Assembly (NCBI GenBank): GCA_028683435.1
Contig: JAQUIG010000002.1
Location: 1 to 64,000, forward strand
Length of the DNA stretch: 64,000 nucleotides
From: Desulfuromonadaceae bacterium
GTDB taxonomy: Bacteria > Desulfobacterota > Desulfuromonadia > Geobacterales > Pseudopelobacteraceae
Reading direction: 5' to 3'
Shown: piece after piece, positions 39,130-49,678 of the stretch
How the letters are laid out: every line of letters starts with the position of its first letter
How positions within the stretch are numbered: the first letter of the stretch is position 1
Program-made: the position numbers and the translations under genes
Notes under the pieces: model-generated
Told to the model about the DNA's origin: nothing
The model's input: the letters and a program-made list of their open reading frames with translations, nothing else
The model's database searches: none

Positions 39130-41520
39130 ATGATAAAACATAGAACATGGCTGACCGGTATTGCAGTATGTGCCCTACTGGTCCCCTTGTCTGCAGCAGC
39201 AGCCGACGGCGACAAATCGTACTCGGCCACCCTGGAGGCAGGTGCGGCAGCCATCAATACTAATGATGACATCAAGAAGGTCAACGAGTACTCGGTACTG
39301 CGCACCCAAAACGGGGTCAACCCCTACGGCAAGGCGGACCTGAATATTCACCAGAGCGGCCTGGTTTTTGACGGAAGCGTCCGCTACATGGATCCGGTGG
39401 ATCAGGACCATAGCGCCAACCTGGATGTAAAGCGGGTGTTCAGGACCGATTTCAGCTATTCGGTCCTGCAGCATTGGTTGGACCACGACAAGATGCAGTA
39501 CCTTGATGCAGCGGTGCCACCGCCTTCCAGCTATACTGGGACAGCTGCCAACCCCTTGCCGCTGACGCCTCAAAATGTGCCGGCGTTCTGGTATAACCCG
39601 AATCCAGGCACACTGACCTCTGCATATGGTGGTTCCTCGGCAACGGCACCAGCGGGATACACGGCCCAGCAGATCGGCCGCGCCTCGGTATTCGGAGAGG
39701 ACCTTACTCCGGATGCGGTGTTCAAGATAAAGCGTACCGAGTGGACCAGCAAGAGTGATCTCACCATTCCACAACTCCCCAACCTGACCTTCCACTTCAA
39801 GTATCGCAATGAAGACCGGAAAGGTATGGAGCAGTCCATCGGCATGAGCAAGTGCAGTTCCTGCCACGTGACCGGGCAGTCCAGGAACGTCGACGAAAAC
39901 ACTCGCGACATCACGACCGGAGTTACCGGCAGGTTCGGCCTGCTGACTCTCGATTACTCCTTCATGAATCGGGAGTTCAGGGAAAACGCCGCTACGCCGA
40001 CCAGATATTACGATCCGGCGCTTTCACCCGGTGCTGGAGTTCCGGCAACCTATAATAATAATCCAACTGGCTATGCCTTTTTCGATAACCGCCTTTTGTA
40101 CGATTATCGTGATGGACTGTTGCGTTATGACGAAACTCCTGATTCAAAAAAGGACAGCCATATTATCAAGGCCAAGATGGATCTGCCCGGATCCACTTCA
40201 CTCATGGGTAGCTATGTCAGATCAACCGTTGACAGCGGCAAGACCGGAGAGCCAGGCAACTTCAGCTTTAACGGCAACAACGGGGTTACGCTGCATACCA
40301 CTTACGATGCGTATGGCGGTAAACTGACAAGCACCTTCGGAAAAAACCTGACCATCAACCTGCGCGGTCGTGCAGAGCGCCTCAAAAATGACGATGTAGA
40401 CATAAACTTTTCGACTATTGCAAACTCAGGGACACCGACAGGTAACAATTTTATTCCTGCGCCCGATTCTCTGGCAACCAGATATTCTTCACTATCGAGG
40501 GATACCGTCACCGCGGGGATTGATGCAGCCTATCGAATGGCGCTGAGGACGACCCTGCGGTTGGGGTATGACTTCCAACTGCTGGATCGCGAAGATGAGC
40601 ATTTGGGCACCACGAAGACACAAACCGTCAAGGCAAGCATAAACACCAGGGCAACCAAGACCTTGTCAGGACGGGCTACCGTCACCTACAAGGTGATAGA
40701 CGACCCCTACCACAACCCCAATGCGGCGTTGACCGCGTTGACCACCAACACGTTCGGCTCAACTGTCGGTAACGGGGCAACCTACGGCATTTCGCTTTAT
40801 GACGAACGTACCGCCAACCTGACCAATCAGCCCGAAAAAGTTGTTGACGGTGTTTTATCCGGCACTTGGTCCCCTTCACCACGCTATTCGGTCACCGCCA
40901 TGTATCGTGTAAAACGGGAGGAAAACAGCCTCAACAGCTCCTCCTGGGACCAGACGACCCATAGTCCCGGTCTCACCGCCTGGTATGCGCCCGGCAACAA
41001 AGTCAATATAACCCTTTCGTACAACTACCTAAACCAGAGTTCGGGAACAGCCTTTTGCCAAGGATGGTACGATGGCTGAGCTGGCGTAATTCCATCGAGC
41101 CAGTTTGGCTCGACATGCGGCGACTCTAAATTTGAAACTCAAGCACACACCGTAACCGTTACAACAGATGTTACTCCAACAGAAAAAATGAAGCTCTATG
41201 CCAATGTGATGTTCAGTGACGTCACCTCGAAGATCACCGAATTCAATCCGGTAGCCATGGTGACAACTGATGCAGTTATCAATGCACTCTACAACATCAG
41301 TAACCTGGCTTTGTATCCGGAATACTCAGCGATTCACTATCGCCAGGCTGACGTAAACCTCGGCTGCACCTACAACTTTACCCCTGCGCTCTACACCACG
41401 GCGCAGTTAGGTTACCAGGTGTTCGGCGATATCTACACCAGCAGCAGCAATATCCACCCTTACGGCGACCAAACCGGTTCGGTCTGGTCCGGTGCGCTCG
41501 GGATGGGGTACAAATTCTGA
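39130..41520 (+). CDS. MtrB/PioB-type outer-membrane barrel, candidate selenoprotein
   Basis: The frame encodes 796 residues if the TGA at 41077-41079 is read as selenocysteine 650; otherwise it stops at 649. Residues 1-24 are a signal peptide (ending LSAAAADG). Repeated amphipathic strands and the terminal GMGYKF fit an outer-membrane beta-barrel, and pairing with an upstream decaheme protein fits the MtrB/PioB family. The 146 residues after the TGA have no stop, keep barrel-strand character, and end in the canonical aromatic residue. Cys643, Sec650 and Cys663 cluster in FCQGWYDG-Sec-AGV...STCGD. A CxxCH site lies at residues 242-246. A SECIS-like hairpin follows at 41095-41113. A nonsense mutation is the alternative. 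Confidence 0.78.
41095..41113 (+). promoter_or_regulatory. Putative bacterial SECIS element in the porin mRNA
   Basis: Fifteen bases after the in-frame UGA (41077-41079), UCGAGCC pairs perfectly with GGCUCGA (7 bp) around the loop AGUUU. The stem length, the loop distance (23 bases from the UGA) and a G in the first two loop bases agree with the HesB-like element in this window and with bacterial SECIS rules. Confidence 0.75.
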
Positions 41521-41592
41521 CAGGTAACCGGATTATCTGCAGTACAATGAAGAAGTATTTTCAGCAGGCATCACAATACTTCTTATAGTAGT

Positions 41593-41625
41593 AATACTGG
41601 GCGGACAAATTGTCCGCCCAGTATT
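41593..41625 (+). terminator. Rho-independent terminator of the cytochrome/porin operon
   Basis: Perfect 15-bp arms (41593-41607, 41611-41625) with a three-base loop, followed by TTGTATAAAA. It lies 70 bases after the porin stop and 190 bases before selA, whose ATG at 41814 must have its own promoter in the remaining gap. Confidence 0.8.
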
Positions 41626-41813
41626 TTGTATAAAAGCTTCTGTTTTGCGGCACAAACAAGAGCGTGTCAGATTTTCATAGCATAGTCCCATCAAGGATGA
41701 ACGGTAACAACCAATGAGTTAGCCACCCTCCCCTGTGTGACCTGCAGCAGATTTTCCTCATCAGTATTGCATTGTGTGATAATATTCTGACACTTCTTAC
41801 CAAGGAGCAGCGG

Positions 41814-43202
41814 ATGGATTTGATACGAAGTATTCCCAAGGTCGATAAAATACTGACCGAACCGGTCTGTCAGCGCCTATTGAAAGATCACCCGCGACCG
41901 GTGGTTCTGGCAGCGGTGCGACAGGTTCTGGATGAGTTGAGGAAAGCAACACTGGCCGGCAGAGTACAAGCGGCAGATCTCACCCCAACTGCCGTCTGCG
42001 CCGGCATTGAACGATGCCTGGCCGCCGGTGAAGCATTCAGTCTGCGCCGGGTGGTGAACGGCACCGGCGTGGTGATTCATACCAATCTGGGGCGTTCATC
42101 TCTGGCTCCCAGGCTGCGTGAGCATCTCGCCGACATTGCGTTTGGCTATTCAACCCTGGAATATGACCTGGCTGCCGGTGAACGGGGTACCCGCTATGCC
42201 CATGTGGAACAGCTGATCTGCCGGCTTACCGGTGCTGAAGCTGCCTTGGTGGTGAACAACAACGCAGCGGCGGTACTTCTTGTCCTCTCGGCCATGGGCG
42301 CCGGACGCGAGGTGGTTGTTTCGCGTGGCGAACTGGTGGAGATCGGAGGCGCCTTCCGGATTCCCGACGTCATGAAACTGGGGGGGGCGTTGCTGCGTGA
42401 AGTGGGGACGACCAACCGGACCCATCTGCGTGATTACCGGGGCGCCATAACCGACCAGACAGCCATGCTGCTAAAAGTGCATTGCAGTAACTTCGCGGTC
42501 ATCGGCTTTACGGCTGAGGTGACTGTCTCTGAACTGGTCGCACTGGGGAAGGAGTGCGGTGTTCCGGTTGTTGCGGATATCGGGAGTGGTAATCTGGTAG
42601 ACTGGCAAGGTGTGGCGGGCATGAATGAACCACGGGTACAGGAGTATCTTGCCGCCGGTGTGGATCTGGTTACCTTCAGTGGCGACAAGCTTTTGGGAGG
42701 CCCTCAGGCAGGAATCATCGCCGGGCGCGCTGCGGTGATAAACCCGCTGAAAAAGCACCAGTTGCTGCGGGCACTGCGGGTGGATAAACTTACTCTGGCA
42801 GCGTTAGAGGGGACACTGCGGCTGTACCGCGACGAACAGCTGGCCTGGGCAGAAATCCCGACCTTGCGGCTGTTGCGTATGACGGCAGCTGAACTGAAAA
42901 AAAAGGGGCAACAGGCGCTGCGCCGCCTGCGCCGGCAGCTGCCGGATTCAATTACCGCGGAGCTTGTTACAGGGTTTTCCCAAGTCGGCGGCGGTGCCCT
43001 GCCGCTGGCCGAACTGCCGACATGGCTCCTGGCCATCCGATCCGCAGAACATTCAACGCGTGAACTTGAAGAGGGATTACGCCGACAGCCGGTGCCGGTG
43101 ATCGGACGAATTGCCCATGGTGATTTTCTTCTCGACCTGCGGACAGTAGCCGACGATGACTGGCCGGCCGTGGTTGACGCTCTGCGCGCAGTTAGTGTCT
43201 GA
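41814..43202 (+). CDS. selA: L-seryl-tRNA(Sec) selenium transferase
   Basis: This 462-residue PLP enzyme converts Ser-tRNA(Sec) to Sec-tRNA(Sec) using selenophosphate. The PLP lysine lies in TFSGDKLLGGPQAGII (about residue 290), and VVNGTGVVIHTNLGRSSLAP is a family signature. The start is the ATG at 41814 behind AAGGAG, and the N-terminal domain begins MDLIRSIPKVDKIL. It converges on selB, from which it is separated by a bidirectional hairpin. The putative selenoprotein porin lies just upstream. Confidence 0.96.
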   Translation: MDLIRSIPKVDKILTEPVCQRLLKDHPRPVVLAAVRQVLDELRKATLAGRVQAADLTPTAVCAGIERCLAAGEAFSLRRVVNGTGVVIHTNLGRSSLAPRLREHLADIAFGYSTLEYDLAAGERGTRYAHVEQLICRLTGAEAALVVNNNAAAVLLVLSAMGAGREVVVSRGELVEIGGAFRIPDVMKLGGALLREVGTTNRTHLRDYRGAITDQTAMLLKVHCSNFAVIGFTAEVTVSELVALGKECGVPVVADIGSGNLVDWQGVAGMNEPRVQEYLAAGVDLVTFSGDKLLGGPQAGIIAGRAAVINPLKKHQLLRALRVDKLTLAALEGTLRLYRDEQLAWAEIPTLRLLRMTAAELKKKGQQALRRLRRQLPDSITAELVTGFSQVGGGALPLAELPTWLLAIRSAEHSTRELEEGLRRQPVPVIGRIAHGDFLLDLRTVADDDWPAVVDALRAVSV

Positions 43203-43228
43203 CTGCGCCGCAAGGGGTATTCCTCTGT

Positions 43229-43267
43229 TAAAAATGCTCCACAGTTTTTACTGATGGAGCATTTTTA
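43229..43267. terminator. Bidirectional terminator between selA and selB
   Basis: Perfect 13-bp arms (43229-43241, 43255-43267) with a 13-base loop, A-run at the left base and T-run at the right base. This suits termination in both directions for the converging genes. Confidence 0.85.
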
Positions 43268-43277
43268 CGTTGGACCA

Positions 43278-45188
43278 TTATTTTCTGCGCAGGATCCGCT
43301 TATCACCCAACCGTATGGTCACCTTCTTTGAATCAAAATACTCAAGTACCGGGATCATGAACTTTCGTGACAGGCCGCTTATTTCACGAAATTCGGCAGG
43401 CGATATTTCACCTTTTTCCAGCAGATAATTGGTCAGGATTTCTTCCATTCTTGCGAGTGGTTCCGGCCGATAGAATATGTCGCTCTTTACCCTGACCGCT
43501 TCTCCTGCGCTCGCAAGCAGCGCAAGGTGCTCTACGGCCTGCTTTTCGGGAATCTGCAGTAACTTGCAGATATCATTTAAAAAAGGAGGTTCGTTTCCCC
43601 CCTTTTCGAGCTCAAGCCGGATACGCTGACGGATATCTGTCTCGGCTGTTTCGCCGCCTGCTTTGCGGCCGACCAGCCGAACATATTCCCGCTCAGCAAT
43701 GACTCTCCCCTCCTTTTCAAGGGCTGCCAGACAAGGGGTGAAAAAGCGCCCGTCGCTTCTTGTCGGGATCTTTGTCTTTAACTCCTCCTTGCTGATCCCC
43801 TCTTTGAGTGGATTCTGTGCGAAGTAGCTGTTCATCACCTCAACCAGCAGATCGCACAACGCAGAGAATGATTCACGGCTGAGGTACTTTTTGGGATCCC
43901 GCACAACCTGTACTATTTCTCCTGTCGCCAGCAGATTTGCCAGAGCTGCTTCAAGCCTTCTGGATAAAATACCGCTCCGGGATATAATCTCGGTGTGGGT
44001 GATCCCCGAAAGAAGACTTCCTGACACCATACCGGCAACAATCCCGCTCTCGGTACCGGCAGACAGGTTCCGAAGCAGTTTCAACGCCTCAAGGGAGCGC
44101 CTCCTGCGGCCTGGAGGTGAAGGGTCAAGGATTCTGCCGCCGGCAACGGTAGCAGAAGGGGATGACGTACGGAGAACAAAAGGATCCCCGTTAAGTAGCA
44201 GTACGGGACGTGCAAGCCGCAACTGGGCATACGCGCTTTCACCCGGGGCAAGAGCGGTTCTGTCAAACAGTATCACCGTGGCAGCAACTTCATAGGTAGA
44301 CGAGTGGAGCCGCAACCCCGAACGGTGCTTCAAACTGCGCGGGGCCGAGGCAAGATGATTCAGGTACACATCAACGATCCTGGTTGTGCGATAGATCCCT
44401 TTAGGGACAACAACGTCACCGCGCCGAACCTGGTAATGATCGACACCCTGCAGATTAAGAGCCAGCCGTGAGCCGGCCTCACCCGTTTCAACCTTCGCGC
44501 CATGTGCCTGTATGCCGCGTATCCTGCAGGGTAGCGCAGACGGCAGAATCTCTGCTTCATCCCCCAGCGAAACCGTACCCGACAGGAGTGTGCCGGTTAC
44601 AACCGTACCGAAGCCAGCGAGAGTAAAAACCCTGTCCACAGGTAAGCGATAAGGCCCCTCGCTCCGTTTTGGCTCCAGACCACAGGCGATCAGGCCGAGT
44701 TCATTTCTCAGTAGTTCAATACCGCTACCGGTTTTGGAGGAAACAGGTATGACAGGGGCTTCTTCGAGGAAACTGCCGGCCAGGAATTCGCGTACCTCCT
44801 CAACAACAAGATCCAGCCAGTCCGGATCAACCAGGTCGCTCTTGGTCAGGGCTACCAGTCCCTTTCTTACGCCGAGAAGTTGACATATTTCCAGATGCTC
44901 ACGTGTCTGCGGCATCACACCTTCGTCTGCGGCAATCACCAGCATAACCAGGTCCATCCCGCCTACCCCTGCGACCATGGTCCGTACGAACCTTTCATGA
45001 CCAGGAACATCTACAATTCCGAAATGTATTCCGCCAGGGAGGTCAAGACCGGCAAAGCCAAGTTCTATGGTGATGCCGCGGGCTTTTTCCTCAGGGAGGC
45101 AGTCAGTATCAATGCCTGTCAATGATTTTACAAGAGAGGTCTTGCCGTGATCTATATGGCCTGCAGTGCCGAGAATGAGGTTTTTCAT
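43278..45188 (-). CDS. selB: Selenocysteine-specific elongation factor
   Basis: This 636-residue factor delivers Sec-tRNA(Sec) to UGA codons marked by a SECIS hairpin. The GTPase domain has [31 protein letters not shown] and a TKSD motif. EF-Tu-like domains II and III follow, and the C-terminal third is made of winged helices (for example [23 protein letters not shown]) that bind the SECIS. Length matches the family (610-640). The copy of the tRNA-Sec 3' end lies 50 bases upstream of its start, consistent with an ancestral selC-selB unit. Confidence 0.95.
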   Translation of the reverse strand: MKNLILGTAGHIDHGKTSLVKSLTGIDTDCLPEEKARGITIELGFAGLDLPGGIHFGIVDVPGHERFVRTMVAGVGGMDLVMLVIAADEGVMPQTREHLEICQLLGVRKGLVALTKSDLVDPDWLDLVVEEVREFLAGSFLEEAPVIPVSSKTGSGIELLRNELGLIACGLEPKRSEGPYRLPVDRVFTLAGFGTVVTGTLLSGTVSLGDEAEILPSALPCRIRGIQAHGAKVETGEAGSRLALNLQGVDHYQVRRGDVVVPKGIYRTTRIVDVYLNHLASAPRSLKHRSGLRLHSSTYEVAATVILFDRTALAPGESAYAQLRLARPVLLLNGDPFVLRTSSPSATVAGGRILDPSPPGRRRRSLEALKLLRNLSAGTESGIVAGMVSGSLLSGITHTEIISRSGILSRRLEAALANLLATGEIVQVVRDPKKYLSRESFSALCDLLVEVMNSYFAQNPLKEGISKEELKTKIPTRSDGRFFTPCLAALEKEGRVIAEREYVRLVGRKAGGETAETDIRQRIRLELEKGGNEPPFLNDICKLLQIPEKQAVEHLALLASAGEAVRVKSDIFYRPEPLARMEEILTNYLLEKGEISPAEFREISGLSRKFMIPVLEYFDSKKVTIRLGDKRILRRK

Positions 45189-45237
45189 GGGATTCGCCGG
45201 ATATGACAGCCGCAGCTGCGTAGTCGTGGAGGTTTAA

Positions 45238-45258
45238 TGGCGGAAGCACATGGGAGTC
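45238..45258. repeat. Copy of the tRNA-Sec 3' end (distal att-like repeat)
   Basis: TGGCGGAAGCACATGGGA at 45238-45255 is identical to 59435-59452 inside tRNA-Sec, in the same orientation. The next three bases match 2 of 3. Sequence then diverges, so only the 3' end of the tRNA gene is present here, just upstream of selB. Confidence 0.9.
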
Positions 45259-45858
45259 AAAAAACCATGTATCTACCTGTTTTTATATCATTATATAAAG
45301 AATTTTAGTGCTTGTCACACTCATACTTACACCTAAAAGTTTCTGCCTATCATGTATTACGCCATGACTTTCGGCTGCAATATACTGGAGCAGTGATACA
45401 TTCCAACAGTAAATAAGCCGGGGCACCCTGTCAAGGCTTTCCTGCACGCAAGTTTACCGCCGAAGTCATTTTCCCTCACTTCGTCATTTGAAATATTGAC
45501 GTTTAACCCCAATTCGGAAGTGGCATAGAATATGTCTGTTTATATAATGAGGTTTTATTACTTGACTTTATTGAATACGGTGATAGATTGGGCAGCATTT
45601 ATGAAATAATTAATGTAATTCTTCATTAAACGCCAACATTTCTGCAAAAAGTGGAAGGGACAGAATGCTGCATATCTATGTATAAAAATGGCCGGGCTGC
45701 CACAGAACGATTCAGGCAGTCTCGGCTTTTCTTTATTTTAGTTCCCATGCCCGAAACATGATGTTGGTACTTAATGGTTTGGGATCTATCCCTATCTCTA
45801 TCCCTGGTCATGACAGCAGTGTCATTAACACTGGCTATTAAAGAAGAGGGCGTGACCG
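45259..45858 (+). other. A/T-rich gap with terminator-like hairpin upstream of the cyclase
   Basis: This 600-base stretch holds no supported gene. A hairpin at 45691-45726 (CTGCC/GGCAG and GCCG/CGGC stems around an interior bulge) is followed by TTTTCTTTATTTT, as in a rho-independent terminator. It could be the end of a small transcript, a leader attenuator, or a remnant of the insertion junction. A TTGACT box lies upstream at about 45562, but no clear partner -10 box is seen. No integrase gene is visible here. Confidence 0.4.
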
Positions 45859-48072
45859 ATGAAAAAACAGGCCCTGCGGATCGGGATCGGCCTTGCTGTT
45901 CTGACACTGTTTCTGCTGCACGGGATCGGGTGGCTGCAGCTTGCGCTGGTTCAAAAGCTGGAGCTCTGGAGCTATGACCATCGCCTGTTGCAATCCATGG
46001 CGGGTGGTGTGGACGACCGGATCGTCATCGTAGATATCGATGAGAAGTCATTGGCCGAGGTGGGGCGCTGGCCTTGGAGCCGCAACAAAGTGGCCCGAAT
46101 GGTGGATCAACTCTTTGACCACTATGGCGTGGCTGCCGTAGGATTTGACGTGGTCTTTGCCGAGCCGGACACCAGCTCCGGTCTAAAGGAGCTGGAGACG
46201 CTGGCCCGTGGCCCGCTTAGTATGGATGACGGATTTAAAAAAGTAGTAAATCAACACCGGGGCCGACTTGATTACGATGCCCTGCTCGCCTCACGCTTCA
46301 AGGGACGTCCGCTGGTGTTGGGATACTATTTTGCCAATGAGGTCGGCGGTAAAAGCCGTACTTCCGGTCTGCTGCCGCCGCCGGTATTGACCAGAGATGC
46401 ATTTAGTGGGGGCACTGCCACCATCCCGATCAAGACTGGGTATGGTGCCAACATTCCGGTACTGCAGCGTGCAGCCAGGATAGGGGGACATTTTAACCCT
46501 GACCCTGACAATGATGGTGTTACCCGCCGGGTGCCGATGCTGCAACAGTACCAGGGTAACTACTACGAATCACTCTCGCTTGCACTACTGCGGGCCATGT
46601 TTGGTCAGCCTGAAATCGTACCCGGTTTCCCAGCGGGAAAGGCCGCCATGCTGGAGTGGCTGCAGGTGGCTGATCTGCGGATTCCGGTTGATAGTTCCGC
46701 CACGGCCCTGATCCCGTATCGCGGCTATCAACGGAGCTTCCAGTATATTTCAGCCGCCGATATTCTGCACGGTACGGCTCCGAAAAAGATCATGGAAGGA
46801 GCGATTGTACTCGTGGGGACCACCGCCCCCGGGCTGATGGATTTGCGCTCCACGCCGGTCTCGGCGGTTTACGCCGGGGTAGAGATCCATGCCAACATGA
46901 TCGCCGGTATTTTAGACAACAACATCAAGCATGCCCCGGCCTACGCCCAGGGGGCTGAACTGGCCAGTCTGATTGTGGGGGGGATGCTCCTGGTCTTGCT
47001 GCTGCCGTTTTTAGGGCCGCTCTGGTCTCTGGCCCTCACCGTTTCCCTGCTGACGGTTGCCGGGGTCATCAACTATTTGGCCTGGCGCTCCGGCCTGGTA
47101 CTGCCGCTTGCGTCACAGATGCTGATGTTTCCCACCCTGTACGCCTTCAACGCCAGTTACGGATTTCTGGTTGAATCCCGCACCAAACGTCAGATCACCG
47201 GCCTGTTCGGCCAATATGTACCGCCTCATATCGTCGGCACCATGAGCAAGGATCCGGCACGCTTCACCATGGAGGCTGAAGAGCGCGAGATGACGGTCCT
47301 TTTTACCGATGTGGTCGGTTTTACCTCCATTTCAGAGGCGTTGAGCCCCAAAGAATTGGCCCTGTTTATGAACGAGTACCTGACCGCCATGACCGCCATT
47401 ATCTATGAACATGGCGGTACCGTGGACAAGTATATCGGCGATGCGATCATGGCTTTCTGGGGGGCTCCGCTGCATGACCCTGACCATGCCCTGCATGCGG
47501 TGCAGGCCGCTCTTGCCATGCGTAAACGGATGGTGACCCTGCAGCAGGAAATGACAGAACAGGGTTTCCCTAAAATTAAAATCGGCATCGGCATCAACAG
47601 CGGCCAGATGCGGGTCGGCAACATGGGTTCCCGCTTTCGCGTGGCCTACACCGTTATGGGGGATGCCGTCAACCTCTCCTCCCGCCTGGAAGCGCTGACC
47701 CGCCAATACGACACCTGGATTATCGCTGGTCAGCAAACGCAAAAAACAGTACCCGGCTACATCTGGCGAGAACTCGATCTGGTGCGGGTCAAGGGTAAGA
47801 ATGAACCGGTTTACATCTATGAACCATGCGGGACAGAGATAACGCTTGTAAAACAGCATACAAATGATATAACGATGTTTAATAATATGGTAGCAGCCTA
47901 TCGTAGTCAGGAATGGGATGCTGCCGAAACAATGCTGCAGGAGTTGATTGACCACAAACCGGAACAGCAGCTGTATCAGCTGTATCAGCTCTATCTCGCC
48001 CGTATCCTGCAGTACCGCAATGACCCGCCACCCCCGGAATGGGATGGCGTCTGCACGTTTACTACAAAATAA
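45859..48072 (+). CDS. CHASE2-domain class III adenylate/guanylate cyclase
   Basis: This 737-residue membrane protein has an N-terminal helix (about residues 7-28), then an extracytoplasmic CHASE2 sensor domain (about 35-360), then three transmembrane segments (about 370-435). A class III cyclase domain follows (about 480-660) with FTDVVGFTSISE, YIGDAIMAFWGAP and MGDAVNLSSRLEAL, and a helical tail. Asp in FTDVVGF and GDAIM match metal-binding positions. It should make cAMP or cGMP in response to a periplasmic signal. It starts 12 bases before the TpsB gene ends the gap, so it heads the secretion operon. Confidence 0.88.
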   Translation: MKKQALRIGIGLAVLTLFLLHGIGWLQLALVQKLELWSYDHRLLQSMAGGVDDRIVIVDIDEKSLAEVGRWPWSRNKVARMVDQLFDHYGVAAVGFDVVFAEPDTSSGLKELETLARGPLSMDDGFKKVVNQHRGRLDYDALLASRFKGRPLVLGYYFANEVGGKSRTSGLLPPPVLTRDAFSGGTATIPIKTGYGANIPVLQRAARIGGHFNPDPDNDGVTRRVPMLQQYQGNYYESLSLALLRAMFGQPEIVPGFPAGKAAMLEWLQVADLRIPVDSSATALIPYRGYQRSFQYISAADILHGTAPKKIMEGAIVLVGTTAPGLMDLRSTPVSAVYAGVEIHANMIAGILDNNIKHAPAYAQGAELASLIVGGMLLVLLLPFLGPLWSLALTVSLLTVAGVINYLAWRSGLVLPLASQMLMFPTLYAFNASYGFLVESRTKRQITGLFGQYVPPHIVGTMSKDPARFTMEAEEREMTVLFTDVVGFTSISEALSPKELALFMNEYLTAMTAIIYEHGGTVDKYIGDAIMAFWGAPLHDPDHALHAVQAALAMRKRMVTLQQEMTEQGFPKIKIGIGINSGQMRVGNMGSRFRVAYTVMGDAVNLSSRLEALTRQYDTWIIAGQQTQKTVPGYIWRELDLVRVKGKNEPVYIYEPCGTEITLVKQHTNDITMFNNMVAAYRSQEWDAAETMLQELIDHKPEQQLYQLYQLYLARILQYRNDPPPPEWDGVCTFTTK

Positions 48073-48084
48073 GACGAGGTTTTC

Positions 48085-49662
48085 ATGAATAAGTTTCTGT
48101 TTTGGGTTGCTGCCGGGCTATTGCTCTGCACCACACCTGTGCGGGCTGAAGAGGGCGTGGTGCCCAGGTTTGACATCCAACAGATCAACCTGGAAGGCAA
48201 CAGCATCCTGCCCTCCTCGGAAGTCGCCACCATTCTTGGCAGATACACCGGTCCACAAAAGGATTTTGGCACCCTGCAGGAAGCGATTGATGAACTGGAA
48301 GCCGCCTACCGCAAGTGGGGCTACACGATGGTCACCGTGCTGCTTCCGGAACAGGAACTTGAACAGGGCACGGTGACCATCAACGTGCTGGAACCGGTAG
48401 TGAAGGAGATTACGGTTGACGGCAACCAACACTACAGCCGAGAAAATATTCTGCATGCCCTCCCCACCCTCAAGGTCGGAGTACCTCCCAGAGTCACCGC
48501 CATTTCTGAAAATTTGCGGGCGGCCAATGAAAACCCCGGGCGCAAGTTGACCCTGCAGTTCAAAAGCGATGAAAAAGAGACCGACCTGACCGCGCAGGTC
48601 AAGGTCGCAGACCAGAAACCGTGGCGGGTTTCCCTGGGTGGCGATAACACCGGCAGCGACTTGACCGGCAAATACCGCACTAGCCTTGGCTTTCAACACT
48701 CCAACCTGTTTGACCTCGACCATGTCATTGCCCTTCAGTACATCACCTCCCCAGACCATTTTGAAAAGGTACAAATCTTCAGCGGCTCCTACAGGATACC
48801 GCTTTACAATTGGGGTGATACGTTGGATCTGTTCGGCGCCTATTCTGCTGTGGACAGCGGTACCACCCAGATTTCCGGCACTAACATCGCCGTAAGCGGT
48901 AAAGGGATAATCTCCGGGTTCCGCTACAACATGACGCTGCCGAGAGCCGATAAATATGAGCAGAAGTTGATCGGCGGCGTGGACTATCGCCTTTACGATA
49001 ACACAGCCGATGTGTTGGGAACCAATGTGGCCAGAGATGTGCTGGCCCATCCCTTAAGCCTGTCATACGGCGGGGTATGGACGATCGAAACCGTGACGCT
49101 GGATGGCTCCGTCGGGCTGCTTTACAACATTCCATGGGGCGGTTTGGGGCAAAAAGACGACTTTGAGGCGGCACGGGGTGGCGCCACCGCCAACTACCTG
49201 ATCGCCCGTTATGGCCTCAACGCCCTGGCGCGCCCCGGTGCCGACTGGATGCTGCACTTTTCGGCCGCCGGTCAATACAGTAACGACCGCCTCATTCCGG
49301 GCGAACAGTTCGGTCTGGGGGGATCAACCTCCATCCGTGGCTATGAAGAGCGGGAAGAATCGTGGGATGACGGCTTTAGCAGCACGGCTGAAATCTACTC
49401 GCCCGACCTGGCTCGCCTGATGGCCTACAGCAAGGCGCAGCTGCGGCTGGTAGCTTTTTATGATGGCGGCTACGGTTATAACCGTAGTCCGATAGCCGGC
49501 GAGTTGAGCAGCCACTCCTTAAACGGAGTCGGCACCGGAGTCCGATTGGCGGTGGGGGAACACCTGAACTTCTCCCTGGATTGGGGTCACGCGCTGGATA
49601 ATTCAACCACCACCAAAAGCGGCACCAACCGGATTTATTTCAAGGCAAGTCTGAGTTACTAA
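48085..49662 (+). CDS. Two-partner secretion outer-membrane transporter (TpsB/FhaC family)
   Basis: This 525-residue protein has a signal peptide (about residues 1-21), two POTRA domains (about 30-180, with FDIQQINLEGNSILPSSEV and VKEITVDGNQHYSRENIL) and a C-terminal barrel of the Omp85/TpsB type. The conserved loop LGGSTSIRGYEERE corresponds to the VRGY/F motif. It ends in an aromatic-rich strand (IYFKASLSY). It should secrete the TpsA protein encoded 16 bases downstream. It follows the cyclase gene by 12 bases. Confidence 0.9.
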   Translation: MNKFLFWVAAGLLLCTTPVRAEEGVVPRFDIQQINLEGNSILPSSEVATILGRYTGPQKDFGTLQEAIDELEAAYRKWGYTMVTVLLPEQELEQGTVTINVLEPVVKEITVDGNQHYSRENILHALPTLKVGVPPRVTAISENLRAANENPGRKLTLQFKSDEKETDLTAQVKVADQKPWRVSLGGDNTGSDLTGKYRTSLGFQHSNLFDLDHVIALQYITSPDHFEKVQIFSGSYRIPLYNWGDTLDLFGAYSAVDSGTTQISGTNIAVSGKGIISGFRYNMTLPRADKYEQKLIGGVDYRLYDNTADVLGTNVARDVLAHPLSLSYGGVWTIETVTLDGSVGLLYNIPWGGLGQKDDFEAARGGATANYLIARYGLNALARPGADWMLHFSAAGQYSNDRLIPGEQFGLGGSTSIRGYEEREESWDDGFSSTAEIYSPDLARLMAYSKAQLRLVAFYDGGYGYNRSPIAGELSSHSLNGVGTGVRLAVGEHLNFSLDWGHALDNSTTTKSGTNRIYFKASLSY

Positions 49663-49678
49663 GAGAAGGGGCACCATC

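Noticed and set aside
41188..41520. Separate small barrel gene after the porin stop
   Set aside because: It is in the same frame as the porin, with no stop between except the TGA and no ribosome binding site, so it is better explained as readthrough of one gene.
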